The notes below the pieces were generated by a model, which ran no database searches, was not told the origin of the DNA, and saw only the letters and a program-made list of their open reading frames with translations. The position numbers and the translations under genes were made by a program. 43,028 bases of DNA, taken from assembly GCA_031256675.1 (NCBI GenBank), contig JAIRQC010000094.1:1-43028 (forward strand), given 5' to 3'. The stretch comes from Rikenellaceae bacterium (GTDB taxonomy: Bacteria; Bacteroidota; Bacteroidia; Bacteroidales; Rikenellaceae). This document shows, piece by piece, positions 11,336 to 20,215 of the stretch (positions within the stretch are counted from its first letter, which is position 1; each line of letters begins with the position of its first letter).

Positions 11336-11542
11336 CCCAAAATATCCATCAAAAATACTCACTAACCTCATAAAAAACCTCTGCCAGAAATCTTTTTCAA
11401 AAGCCCCGCCCCGAAAAACACCTGCCAGCCCCAACACTCAAAATCTCCATCAAAAAATATCCACTAACCCCCGCCCCCTCATAAAAACCTCCGCCCAAAA
11501 TTTCCACCAAACAACCCGAAAAATACCTGCCAGCCCCGCCAC
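11336..11542 (+). repeat. Two-copy imperfect tandem repeat, ~103 bp, A/C-rich
   Basis: Unit 1 (about 11336-11437) and unit 2 (about 11438-11542) share in the same order TCCATCAAAAA, CACTAAC, CTCATAAAAA, CCT(C)CGCC-like blocks and ACCTGCCAGCCCC. Differences are scattered substitutions and small indels. Both are almost free of G on the plus strand. No coding sense was found. Confidence 0.65.
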
Positions 11543-11662
11543 CAAAAACCGCCATACAAAATCGCTATCGACCGCCAAAACAAAGCATTGAAACTCACCG
11601 CGACAACCACCGCAACAACCGCTGCGACTCAACAACTTAACTTTATACACTCAAAAGCAACA

Positions 11663-11689
11663 AACTCTCAAAGAGTTTTGCTACTTTTG
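11663..11689 (+). promoter_or_regulatory. nfo promoter with adjacent inverted repeat
   Basis: TACTTTTG (11682-11689) matches the TAnnTTTG -7 element, 18 nt before the nfo ATG, giving a leader of about 12 nt. Immediately upstream AACTCT-CAA-AGAGTT (11663-11677) is a perfect 6-bp inverted repeat that could be an operator. Confidence 0.5.
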
Positions 11690-11706
11690 TGGAAATTTGA
11701 CCTCTC

Positions 11707-12552
11707 ATGAAATACTTCGGAGCTCATGTCAGCGCGTCGGGTGGGGTGGAGAACGCGCCGCGCAACGCCCTGGCCATCGGCGCCAGGGCGTTCGCACTGT
11801 TCGTCAAGAACCAGCGCCAGTGGTCGGCGCCGCCCATTTCGCAGGCCTCGGCCGAGGCTTTCAGGGCCGCCTGCGCGGAGTGCGGCTACACGCCGATGCA
11901 AATCCTGCCCCACGACGGCTACCTTATAAATCTCGGCCATCCGGGCGAAGCGGAACTCGAAAAGTCGCGCGAGGCGTTCTATGACGAGATGTCGCGCTGT
12001 GAAGCGCTGGGGCTCGACCGACTCAACTTCCATCCAGGCAGCCACTTACGTGAAATTTCGGTCGACGAATGTCTCGCGCGCGTCGCCGAGTCGGTCAACC
12101 GCGCCCTCGACCGCACCCGCGGCGTGACGGCCGTCATCGAGAACACAGCAGGGCAGGGCTCGAACGTCGGATTTGCCTTCGAACATCTGGCCGCGATCAT
12201 CGAAATGGTCGAGGACAAGTCGCGCGTCGGGATCTGCATCGACACCTGTCACGCCTTCGCCGCCGGATACGACCTCGCCACCGCCGAAGCGTGCGACCGC
12301 ACGTTCGGCGAACTGGACCGTGTTGTTGGCCTCCGCTACCTGCGCGGGATGCACCTCAACGACGCCATGAAAGGGCTTGGCAGCCGTGTCGACCGTCATC
12401 AGGGCCTGGGCAGGGGCGACCTCGGACTGGAGGTGTTCCGTTACATCGCCCGCGACAGCCGTTTCGACAACATGCCCCTCGTGCTCGAAACCCCCGTCGA
12501 GGAGCTCTGGCCCGAAGAGATTGCGATGCTGTACGGATTTGCCGCTCGGTGA
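11707..12552 (+). CDS. nfo: Endonuclease IV (AP endonuclease)
   Basis: 281-aa class II apurinic/apyrimidinic endonuclease that cuts DNA 5' to abasic sites in base-excision repair. All nine trinuclear-zinc ligands sit at the numbering known for the E. coli enzyme: His69, His109, Glu145, Asp179, His182, His216, Asp229, His231 and Glu261. Recognisable blocks are [10 protein letters not shown] (4-13), [27 protein letters not shown] and HLNDA. Length is typical. The start [13 protein letters not shown] is the only sensible one. It is transcribed alone from a short-leader promoter and ends in a strong hairpin shared with the convergent ROK gene. Confidence 0.98.
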   Translation: MKYFGAHVSASGGVENAPRNALAIGARAFALFVKNQRQWSAPPISQASAEAFRAACAECGYTPMQILPHDGYLINLGHPGEAELEKSREAFYDEMSRCEALGLDRLNFHPGSHLREISVDECLARVAESVNRALDRTRGVTAVIENTAGQGSNVGFAFEHLAAIIEMVEDKSRVGICIDTCHAFAAGYDLATAEACDRTFGELDRVVGLRYLRGMHLNDAMKGLGSRVDRHQGLGRGDLGLEVFRYIARDSRFDNMPLVLETPVEELWPEEIAMLYGFAAR

Positions 12553-12559
12553 GTTGGGC

Positions 12560-12589
12560 TTTTCGACCGCAAATCATTGCGGTCGAAAA
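12560..12589. terminator. Bidirectional terminator between nfo and the ROK gene
   Basis: A perfect 13-bp stem, TTTTCGACCGCAA (12560-12572) and TTGCGGTCGAAAA (12577-12589), closes a 4-nt loop. A-runs on one side and T-runs on the other make it work in both directions. It fits exactly between the nfo stop (12552) and the end of the convergent ROK kinase gene (12592). Confidence 0.85.
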
Positions 12590-12591
12590 AC

Positions 12592-13542
12592 TTAGTTCGC
12601 CACCAGCGCCGCCGCCCCAAGTACCGCAGCGTTGCGGTCGTCGATGCCCGAGGGAAGCAGTTTGATCTTGCACTGCCAGAATTTCAGCATGTTGGCCTCC
12701 ATCGACCGCCGCGTAGGTTCGAAAATGTACTTGCCCGCCTTGGCCAGCCCGCCGAACAGGAAGATGGCTTCGGGCGAGGTGACGGCCACCAGATTGGCCA
12801 GCGCGCGGCCCAGCTGCTGGCCGGTGTGCTCGAATGCCTCGATGGCCACAGGGTCGCCGTTGATGGCCGCCGTGCAGATCATCTCTGCCGACAACTCATT
12901 GAAACTTATGTTTTTAAGCGAACTGTCCGCCACCTGGTCGGCCAGCAGTTTGTACACCGTGCGCTTGATTCCCGTGGCCGAGGCGTAGGTTTCAAGGCAG
13001 CCGCACCGCCCGCAGCCGCACTCGCGTCCGTCGGGGGTGACGATCACGTGGCCCAACTCGCCGGCGTAACCGTCGTGGCCGTATAATAGTTTGCCGTCCA
13101 CCACGATACCGCTGCCGAGGCCCGTGCCGAGGGTTACCACCGCGAAGTTTTTCATCCCGCGCGCGCCGCCGTAGATCATCTCGCCGATGGCTGCGGCGTT
13201 GGCGTCGTTGGTCAGCGTGACGGGGATGGCCGGAAACAGCGCTGAGAGTTTGGCCGCCATCGGCAGCACGCCGCCCCACGGCAGGTTGGGGGCGAACTCG
13301 ATGCAACCCGTGTAGTAGTTGCCGTTGGGGGCCCCGACGCCGATGCCGGCCAGCGTAAACGGCTCGCTGACAGTCTCGTTGAACGAGACGACGAGGTCGG
13401 CAATGGCCTGCAGATAGAGGTCGAAATCGTGATACTTGCGGGTCGAGATCGACCCCTCGGCGAGAATTTCGCCATGCTCGTCGACCAGCCCAACAACCGT
13501 GTTGGTGCCGCCGATGTCGATGCCTGCGGATAGTTTTTTCAT
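12592..13542 (-). CDS. ROK-family sugar kinase (glucokinase-like)
   Basis: 316-aa ROK kinase, ATP-dependent phosphorylation of a hexose or amino sugar in the cytoplasm. The phosphate-binding loop GIDIGGTNT is at 7-15. Catalytic Asp113 lies in TNDANAA, sugar-binding Glu162/His165 in GELGH, and the structural zinc site is formed by His165 with CGCGRCGC (Cys175, 177, 182). Annotation pipelines would call it glucokinase; the neighbour makes N-acetylhexosamine equally possible. The start overlaps the end of the upstream kinase gene by 4 bp (ATGA), a sign of translational coupling. Confidence 0.92.
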   Translation of the reverse strand: MKKLSAGIDIGGTNTVVGLVDEHGEILAEGSISTRKYHDFDLYLQAIADLVVSFNETVSEPFTLAGIGVGAPNGNYYTGCIEFAPNLPWGGVLPMAAKLSALFPAIPVTLTNDANAAAIGEMIYGGARGMKNFAVVTLGTGLGSGIVVDGKLLYGHDGYAGELGHVIVTPDGRECGCGRCGCLETYASATGIKRTVYKLLADQVADSSLKNISFNELSAEMICTAAINGDPVAIEAFEHTGQQLGRALANLVAVTSPEAIFLFGGLAKAGKYIFEPTRRSMEANMLKFWQCKIKLLPSGIDDRNAAVLGAAALVAN

Positions 13543-14579
13543 AGTTTTTCCTCCATGTCTTCGAGTAAACGTAACTGGGCCTTAGTGCGTTGCAGGTTGT
13601 GCGCGGGGTGATGTGTTTTATAATAGACGTCGCCGTTGAGATAGTCGGCAAAGAACCGCACGGTCTGCATGTAGGTCAGCAGCCGCGCGCCGAAGGGCAG
13701 CAACTCGATCTCGACAGGGGTCAGGAATGCGCGGGCCGTTTCCAGATAGCCCTCGGCATAAGCGTTGTAGACGTCCATGTCGAGCCCTGCGTGGTCGGGG
13801 TCGTCCTCCGCGCCGCGATTGGCCCCCGTGCGGACGAAATCGCCAAAGTCGGAGACCACGTAGCCCGGCATCACCGTGTCGAGGTCGACGATACACAACG
13901 CCCTGTCCCGCTCGTCGAAAAGAATGTTGTTAACCTTTGTGTCGCAGTGATTTATCCGTTTAGGTATCGCGCCCTCGCGTCCCATTCTCTCCACGCGGCA
14001 CATCTCTTCGGCCCGCCGTTCGATAGCGTCGACGATCGCCTTGTTCTCCGCCACACGTCCGGCCGCATCGTTAGCCACCGCCTCGCGGAACTGCATGAGC
14101 CTGAACTCCATATTGTGAAAATTCGGGATCGTCTCGCCGATGGTCTCCGGAATGTCGGCCAGCAGCGACTGGAACTCGCCGAAGGCCTTCCCTGCCGCAC
14201 GGGCCAGCGCGGGATTGATGGCGTCGTAGCTCCGCGCGCCGCTAATAAACAGATAGACACGCCAGTAGTTCGCGCCGTCGAAGTGGAACAACTCGCCCTC
14301 GCGCGTCGGGATGATGGTCAGCGTCCGGCGGTCGAGATCGTCCTCGCCTTTTGCGGCTAGTTTGCGGCGGATATGGTCGGTAACGTGCAGGATATTGCGT
14401 TGCAGCATGGCCACATCCTTGAAAATGTGATGGTTGATGCGTTGCAGCAGGTAGTCTGGCCTGTCGGCCTCGGCTGTGCGCACGAGCAGCGAATCGTTGA
14501 TGTGGCCCATGCCCAGCGGGGCAACGGAGGCAACAGTACCCTCGATGCGGAAATTTTTGTTCAGGTCGGAATATTCCAT
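13539..14579 (-). CDS. APH-family phosphotransferase, N-acetylhexosamine 1-kinase-like
   Basis: 346-aa kinase of the aminoglycoside-phosphotransferase fold. The catalytic loop HCDTKVNN (211-218, Asp213 as base) and metal-binding VDLDTVMPG (231-239) are intact, and the N-lobe reads PLGMGHINDSLLV. In Bacteroidetes and bifidobacteria this subfamily includes NahK-type anomeric kinases for N-acetylhexosamines, and it is also often labelled simply as an aminoglycoside phosphotransferase. It is first in a two-gene operon with an ROK kinase, which suggests salvage of host- or cell-wall-derived sugars. Resistance to aminoglycosides is unlikely in this context. Substrate is inferred. Confidence 0.82.
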   Translation of the reverse strand: MEYSDLNKNFRIEGTVASVAPLGMGHINDSLLVRTAEADRPDYLLQRINHHIFKDVAMLQRNILHVTDHIRRKLAAKGEDDLDRRTLTIIPTREGELFHFDGANYWRVYLFISGARSYDAINPALARAAGKAFGEFQSLLADIPETIGETIPNFHNMEFRLMQFREAVANDAAGRVAENKAIVDAIERRAEEMCRVERMGREGAIPKRINHCDTKVNNILFDERDRALCIVDLDTVMPGYVVSDFGDFVRTGANRGAEDDPDHAGLDMDVYNAYAEGYLETARAFLTPVEIELLPFGARLLTYMQTVRFFADYLNGDVYYKTHHPAHNLQRTKAQLRLLEDMEEKL

Positions 14580-14714
14580 GGCATAAAATTATTTTGCGCC
14601 TCCGAGAAACTGCGCCTCCGAAAAACACGGTACCGCCTCCCGTCTCTCGAAAGCAAGTCGACACGCTCCCTGAAGAAAACGCCGACACGCTCCCGAAAAC
14701 GGCCCTCGAAAGTG

Positions 14715-14722
14715 CAAATATA
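14715..14722 (-). promoter_or_regulatory. -7 motif for the kinase operon
   Basis: CAAATATA reads TATATTTG on the minus strand, a full TAnnTTTG match, about 136 bp upstream of the first kinase start at 14579. Confidence 0.45.
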
Positions 14723-14981
14723 ATAAATTTATCGTTTCCGAAAAAGCAAATTTAATGCGTTTATTGCGGCAAGCCGGCAGGCCTCGACTTTATCGCATGT
14801 AATCAGGTTGTTGGCCCTGACGCGGCAAGAGAGGCGCACAAACTGCGCCGCAGCACGGCTTTCGGCAGGACTTTTCAATTTACGGAAACAGAACGAAACA
14901 GGCGTTCCTGCAAAGGTGGCGATAATTTTGAGGGACGGAGGAAAATTCCGACTAAAATGTGACTGGCGGGTAGAATATTCG

Positions 14982-14989
14982 TATATTTG
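14982..14989 (+). promoter_or_regulatory. -7 motif for the zinc-ribbon gene
   Basis: TATATTTG, 18 nt before the ATG at 15008, gives a short A/T-rich leader. Confidence 0.5.
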
Positions 14990-15007
14990 CACAAATAATA
15001 TTTCGAT

Positions 15008-15283
15008 ATGGAACAGCCATTTTGCCAGAGTTGCGCAATGCCGATGACCTCGCCAGAGGAGCACGGAAGCAATGCCGACGGGTCGGCAAATGCGGATTAC
15101 TGTTGCTTTTGCTTTAAGGATGGGGCGTTTGCGTCCGAGATGACGATGGAACAGATGATAGACCACTGCGTGCAGTATCTCGACGGGTTCAACAGCGATG
15201 CAGGGCTGCAACTCACTCGCGAGCAGGCCGTTGCACAGATGAGAGAACATTTCCCGACGCTCAAACGCTGGGCAGGGCAGTAA
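15008..15283 (+). CDS. Small putative zinc-ribbon protein
   Basis: 91-aa protein beginning MEQPFCQSCAMPM. A cysteine pair CQSC (Cys6/Cys9) and a second cluster CCFCF (Cys32/33/35) would make a zinc ribbon, followed by a helical part MTMEQMIDHCVQYL and a C-terminal MREHFPTLKRW. This is the pattern of the small family annotated 'putative zinc ribbon domain' (Pfam Zn_ribbon_2), found in many gut bacteria. Molecular role unknown. It stands alone with its own promoter motif. Confidence 0.85.
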   Translation: MEQPFCQSCAMPMTSPEEHGSNADGSANADYCCFCFKDGAFASEMTMEQMIDHCVQYLDGFNSDAGLQLTREQAVAQMREHFPTLKRWAGQ

Positions 15284-15349
15284 ACAGCTTTCAGGTCGCT
15301 GAGGGCACGTAGCTATTCTGACATTCTTCGTGTCGCGCGCCATCGTCTC

Positions 15350-15444
15350 CGTCATTGCGGGTGCGAGAACCGGGCAAAGGAACAGGGCGAGGAAACCGAA
15401 CGCGGCAATCCGGAAAATACAGGATCGCTCCGCCGGCAATGACG
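15350..15444. repeat. REP-like palindromic element, copy 1
   Basis: CGTCATTGCGG (15350-15360) is complementary, with mismatches, to the end GGATCGCTCCGCCGGCAATGACG-type arm (15422-15444), and GGCAATCCGG lies between. The same arm motifs (CATTGCGAG, GAAGCAATCCGG) recur at 18076-18144 and 34116-34175, so this is a diverged member of a dispersed family. Confidence 0.6.
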
Positions 15445-15527
15445 AAAAATGTCGCTACACTCGCCATGACGAAGCCTCGTCCTGACTGTTCCGTTGTGTC
15501 GGTAATGATGTAAAAAATTCTTTTTTA

Positions 15528-15559
15528 TTTGGCCGATTTGATTAATTATCTTATATTTG
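15528..15559 (+). promoter_or_regulatory. Promoter of the DUF349 gene
   Basis: TTTG at 15528-15531 and TATATTTG at 15552-15559 are separated by 20 bp, matching the Bacteroidetes -33/-7 arrangement. The leader to the ATG at 15742 would be about 175 nt. Confidence 0.65.
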
Positions 15560-15620
15560 TACCTCAAAGGGTTCGTACAGGGTTTCCCTCCGCATTCTTT
15601 GGCGCTTTCGCCGACGTCTT

Positions 15621-15663
15621 TTGCTTCGAGTCCCGTTACAGATGGAACGAGCCTGCGAAGCAA
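15621..15663 (+). promoter_or_regulatory. Leader hairpin upstream of the DUF349 gene
   Basis: TTGCTTCG (15621-15628) pairs perfectly with CGAAGCAA (15656-15663) around a 27-nt loop inside the predicted 5' leader. A smaller GGCG-CTTT-CGCC hairpin precedes it (15601-15612). No riboswitch class was recognised, and no T-run follows, so this is not a clear terminator. Confidence 0.35.
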
Positions 15664-15741
15664 GAGTGCGTAAGGCGATAATTGCCAAATAAATACGGAT
15701 AAAGAAGATGAACAAATGCCTTAGAGTTTAACGTTCGAACA

Positions 15742-18012
15742 ATGGCTACCACTAAAAGTTCGCCCTCGCAGACAGAGGAGCAGATCGGCCAGGCCGATAC
15801 TACGCTACATCCGCAACCGGCAGTCGAACAGGCTGCTACCGTCGTCGAACAGGCCACCGTCGCAGCCGAAACAGCATTAGAGGCCGCCGATGCCGAAACG
15901 GCAGGGGAGGCCGCCCGGGAAGCGCCCGAAGCCGCTGCCGATGCGGTTCAGGAGGCTGTCGAAATTCCCGAAGAGATTCAGGAGGAGGCTGTCGAAGATG
16001 CTGCCGAAGAGACTGACGAGAAGGCTCCGGACGGGGTTGCAGAGGTCTCCGGAGAGGCTTCGGACGAAGTTTTCGAGATTTCGGGAGATGCTGCCGAAAT
16101 TTCGGGAGATGCTGTCGCGCCCAAAAAACCGAGGCCGCGCGTGAAGAAAGTTGTGCCCGCCTCGGAAGGGGCGGCCATCGAGGCCATTGCAGAGGCCCCG
16201 TCCGTGGGGTTCGTCGCGCAGGACGCTGCCGAACTCCCTGAACCCGAGGCGACAGACCCTTATGAGGAAAGCGAAGGGCATGAGGAAGATGCGGCCCCAA
16301 TTCACGACTTGGCGGGCAAGAGCAAGCGGCAGCTGGTAGACCTGTTCGAAGCGCTTATGGCCGAAAAGCCCGTGCAGAGTTTCAGGCGCGATACGGATGC
16401 GATAAAGGTAGCCTTCTACAAACAGCACCGCGCCGACGTGGAGGCAATCAGGCGCAGGTTTATCGAAGACGGCGGGACGGAGGAGGAGTTTGCCGCGCCG
16501 GTTGACGCCGACGAACAGCGGCTCAAACAGATCTTTGCCGAATATCGCAAGAGGCGCGACGAGCATCTCGCCGGCCTCGAACAGCGCAAGGAGGAGAGCC
16601 TCGCCCGTAAACACAAGATAATAGAGGAGCTTAAAGAACTGATTGCCAGCGGCGAAACGCTCAATCATACTTTCAATACTTTCCGCGAGCTGCAACAGCG
16701 GTGGCGCGATTCGGGCCCCGTGCCGCAGGCCCTGACCAAAGACGTCTGGGAGACATACAACCATCACGTCGAGCAGTTCTACAACTACATAAAGATCAAC
16801 AAGGAGTTGCGCGACCTCGACCTGCGGCGCAATTACGAGGCCAAAGTCAAACTCTGCGAGGAGGCCGAGGCGTTGCTGCTGGAGCCCTCTATCGTTGCGG
16901 CATTCAACAGGTTGCAGAAGTTGCACGACGAGTGGCGCGACGTAGGGCCGGTGGCCGCCGAGTTCAAGGAGGCCGTGTGGGATCGTTTCCGCGAGGCCTC
17001 GTCGCGCATCAACAAGCTGCACCAGGAGCATTTCGAGAAGCTCAAGGAGGAACAGAAACGCAATTACGACCTCAAACTGGAGCTCTGCATCAAGACCGAG
17101 GAGCTGGCCGAAGGGCTCTATACCTCCCGTAAGGAGTGGAGCAAGGCCTCGGACAGGCTGACCGGGATCCAGAAGATCTGGAAGACCATCGGCTTCGCGC
17201 CCAAAAAGGAGAACACCCGAATTTACGACCGTTTCCGTCGGGCGTGCGACCGGTTTTTCGAGAACAAACGCAACTTCTACCTCGGCGCAAAGGACGAGAT
17301 GGAGGTCAACCTGCAACTCAAAACCGAACTGTGCGAGATGGTCGAGGCCATCAGGAACAGCGAGGAGTGGAGCAAGGCGACGGACGAAATAATCGCCATC
17401 CAGAAGCGTTGGAAAGAGATAGGCCCCGTGGCGCGTCGCTATTCCGATCCGATCTGGAAGCGTTTCCGCGCCGCCTGCGACGAGTTTTTCGAGCGCAAGG
17501 CGCAGCAGTTCTCGTCGGTCGGCGCAACGCAGGAGGAGAACCTCCGCCGCAAACGCGAAATGCTCGAAGAGATGTCCCGTGCCGTAAACGAAAAGGCCTC
17601 CGAACTCACTTTCGATGCAGTGAAGAACTTCCAGCGGACGTGGGGCGAGATCGGCTTTGTGCCCATCAAGGCCAAAGACGCCGTCGCCAAAGAGTATAAA
17701 GCGGTGATGGACAAAATGTTCGAGCTGATCCGCGGCAGCGTCGGCGAGTGGGCGTTGAGCAACTTCCGCAGCAAGATCTCCGACATCCGCACCGGCGGCG
17801 AGAACCGTCTGCGGCAGGAGCGCGACCGCATATATAACAAGGTACGTCAGCTGGAGGCCGACATCGCCCTGCTGGAGAACAACATCGGCTTCTTTGCCAA
17901 GTCGAAGAACTCGGAGGCTATCGTCCGCGACGTGAGGACCAAGATCGACCGCGCCCGCGAGGAGATGGCGCGCGAGATAGAGAAGATCAGGATGATAGAC
18001 AAAAACGAATAA
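15742..18012 (+). CDS. DUF349-domain protein with long acidic N-terminus
   Basis: 756-aa protein in two parts. Residues 1-190 are an Ala/Glu-rich, acidic, low-complexity region with imperfect repeats such as FEISGDAAEISGDA. Residues 190-756 are helical and carry five DUF349-type units marked by conserved tryptophans at 321 (WRDSGPVP), 398 (WRDVGPV), 480 (WKTIGFAP), 557 (WKEIGPV) and 634 (WGEIGFVP), spaced 77-82 residues apart. A coiled coil (RQLEADIALLEN) ends the protein. DUF349 proteins are widespread in Bacteroidetes with no settled function. No signal peptide is seen, so it is cytoplasmic. It is transcribed alone and is followed by the repeat array ahead of pyrG. Confidence 0.92.
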   Translation: MATTKSSPSQTEEQIGQADTTLHPQPAVEQAATVVEQATVAAETALEAADAETAGEAAREAPEAAADAVQEAVEIPEEIQEEAVEDAAEETDEKAPDGVAEVSGEASDEVFEISGDAAEISGDAVAPKKPRPRVKKVVPASEGAAIEAIAEAPSVGFVAQDAAELPEPEATDPYEESEGHEEDAAPIHDLAGKSKRQLVDLFEALMAEKPVQSFRRDTDAIKVAFYKQHRADVEAIRRRFIEDGGTEEEFAAPVDADEQRLKQIFAEYRKRRDEHLAGLEQRKEESLARKHKIIEELKELIASGETLNHTFNTFRELQQRWRDSGPVPQALTKDVWETYNHHVEQFYNYIKINKELRDLDLRRNYEAKVKLCEEAEALLLEPSIVAAFNRLQKLHDEWRDVGPVAAEFKEAVWDRFREASSRINKLHQEHFEKLKEEQKRNYDLKLELCIKTEELAEGLYTSRKEWSKASDRLTGIQKIWKTIGFAPKKENTRIYDRFRRACDRFFENKRNFYLGAKDEMEVNLQLKTELCEMVEAIRNSEEWSKATDEIIAIQKRWKEIGPVARRYSDPIWKRFRAACDEFFERKAQQFSSVGATQEENLRRKREMLEEMSRAVNEKASELTFDAVKNFQRTWGEIGFVPIKAKDAVAKEYKAVMDKMFELIRGSVGEWALSNFRSKISDIRTGGENRLRQERDRIYNKVRQLEADIALLENNIGFFAKSKNSEAIVRDVRTKIDRAREEMAREIEKIRMIDKNE

Positions 18013-18075
18013 CGCCGGCAGGGGTGCGTTCGGACAAATATTCCCGTCGCGAACGCCCGAAGCAATTCAGTCACC

Positions 18076-18140
18076 GCAAGCCGCAGGCGAAGCAATCCGG
18101 AGAAATCAGCTCTCCCCCGCCGGATTGCTTCGTTTGCGGT

Positions 18141-18144
<4 letters not shown>
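18076..18144. repeat. REP-like palindromic element, copy 2
   Basis: The left arm (18076-18100, containing GCGAAGCAATCCGG) is complementary to the right arm (18120-18144, CCGGATTGCTTCG onward) over 25 bp with four A/G differences that keep wobble pairing. The loop is 19 nt. It lies downstream of the DUF349 gene and abuts a tandem array built from the same end motif. Confidence 0.75.
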
Positions 18145-20211
<2,067 letters not shown>

Positions 20212-20215
20212 GATA

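Larger units (their letters stand above)
10828..11706. other. Non-coding region downstream of the phage remnant
   Basis: About 880 bp without a credible gene. Around 10790-10960 a frame reading PEFYANEVISRWIRSPIDANRDRGVYEV can be followed to a stop and may be another phage fragment; I do not recognise it. ATTGTAA and TTACAAT (about 11177-11215) form a short inverted repeat. From about 11220 to 11640 the plus strand becomes strikingly A/C-rich with almost no G, and includes a two-copy imperfect repeat. The nfo promoter motif lies at the right end. Confidence 0.55.
14580..15007. other. Divergent intergenic region, kinase operon and zinc-ribbon gene
   Basis: 428 bp between divergent genes. Near the kinase start, two short direct repeats are visible: ACACGCTCCC (twice, about 14660-14695) and GCGCCTCCGA (twice, about 14597-14620). 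The middle (14750-14940) shows no gene; a 236-codon minus frame at 14729-15439 runs antisense through the zinc-ribbon gene and is discounted. Promoter-like motifs point both ways. Confidence 0.5.

Noticed and set aside
13539-14579. Aminoglycoside-resistance gene
   Set aside because: The APH fold is shared by sugar kinases; length, N-lobe and coupling to an ROK kinase favour a metabolic N-acetylhexosamine-type kinase.
14729-15439. 236-codon minus ORF with a hydrophobic start
   Set aside because: It runs antisense through the intact zinc-ribbon gene and has no recognisable mature domain.
15877-17316. 479-codon minus ORF inside the DUF349 gene
   Set aside because: Antisense shadow of a repetitive coding sequence; no ribosome site or motif.
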